Source: Actinomycetes bacterium
GTDB taxonomy: Bacteria; Actinomycetota; Thermoleophilia; Solirubrobacterales; Solirubrobacteraceae
Length of the DNA: 5,526 bases
Assembly (NCBI GenBank): GCA_023405705.1
Contig: JAEXXR010000713.1
Span: 1 to 5,526 of the forward strand
Direction of reading: 5' to 3'
The translations under genes and the position numbers were made by a program. How positions within the stretch are numbered: the first letter of the stretch is position 1; each line of letters opens with the position of its first letter. This document shows positions 5,510 through 5,526 of the stretch, in pieces. Under the pieces are notes generated by a model. The model had not been told where the DNA came from and did not search any database. It saw only the letters and a list, made by a program, of their open reading frames with translations.

Positions 5510-5526
5510 GGTGGTTTGTCTGGGGG
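5500..5526 (-). other. Partial 5' leader of the binding-protein gene, cut by window edge
   Basis: Only 27 bases upstream of the ATG are present. They include the first Shine-Dalgarno; I see no promoter and no coding end, so whether further transporter genes or a promoter lie upstream cannot be told. Confidence 0.5.

Overview
The window is high-GC DNA, densely packed with genes and with strong G/C preference at third codon positions. It is most likely from an actinobacterium. An environmental lineage such as Solirubrobacterales/Conexibacter is my guess from overall flavour (LLM-class flavoprotein, many SDRs, Gram-positive-type lipoprotein, frequent AGA arginine codons); nothing here proves the taxon. 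I find six protein-coding genes and no RNA gene, mobile element or CRISPR array.

Left part (4-2189, minus strand): a two-gene unit. A luciferase-like (LLM class) flavin-dependent oxidoreductase comes first. It is followed, through a 4-base TTGA stop/start overlap, by a 12-helix MFS transporter of the AraJ/Cmr-like DHA1 type. Centre (2256-3038, plus strand): a classical short-chain dehydrogenase resembling acetoin reductase/2,3-butanediol dehydrogenase and polyol dehydrogenases. It is transcribed divergently from the flavoprotein across a 66-bp control region. The 162-bp convergent gap after it (3039-3200) has no gene but carries three inverted repeats, one a good terminator candidate.

Right part (3201-5499, minus strand): a tightly coupled three-gene unit. 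In transcription order it encodes a periplasmic-binding-protein-type (ribose/sugar family) lipoprotein, a 138-residue single-domain cupin with a complete metal-binding set, and a second SDR. Both junctions are TGATG (stop and start share one base). The window ends 27 bases upstream of the binding protein, so any cognate ABC permease/ATPase genes are outside it, if they exist.

The likely theme is uptake and oxidation of a small polyol, sugar or sugar-like molecule: the lipoprotein captures it, and the cupin and SDR act on it or its product. The ligand is unknown. The binding protein lacks, by eye, the ribose-contacting arginines of RbsB and has a CxxC at the mouth of its predicted cleft. It also uses AGA for 15 of its 25 arginines, unlike every gene to its left except the adjacent cupin. 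These features make the right-hand operon the part most worth following up; I do not see clear evidence of a wholly new system.
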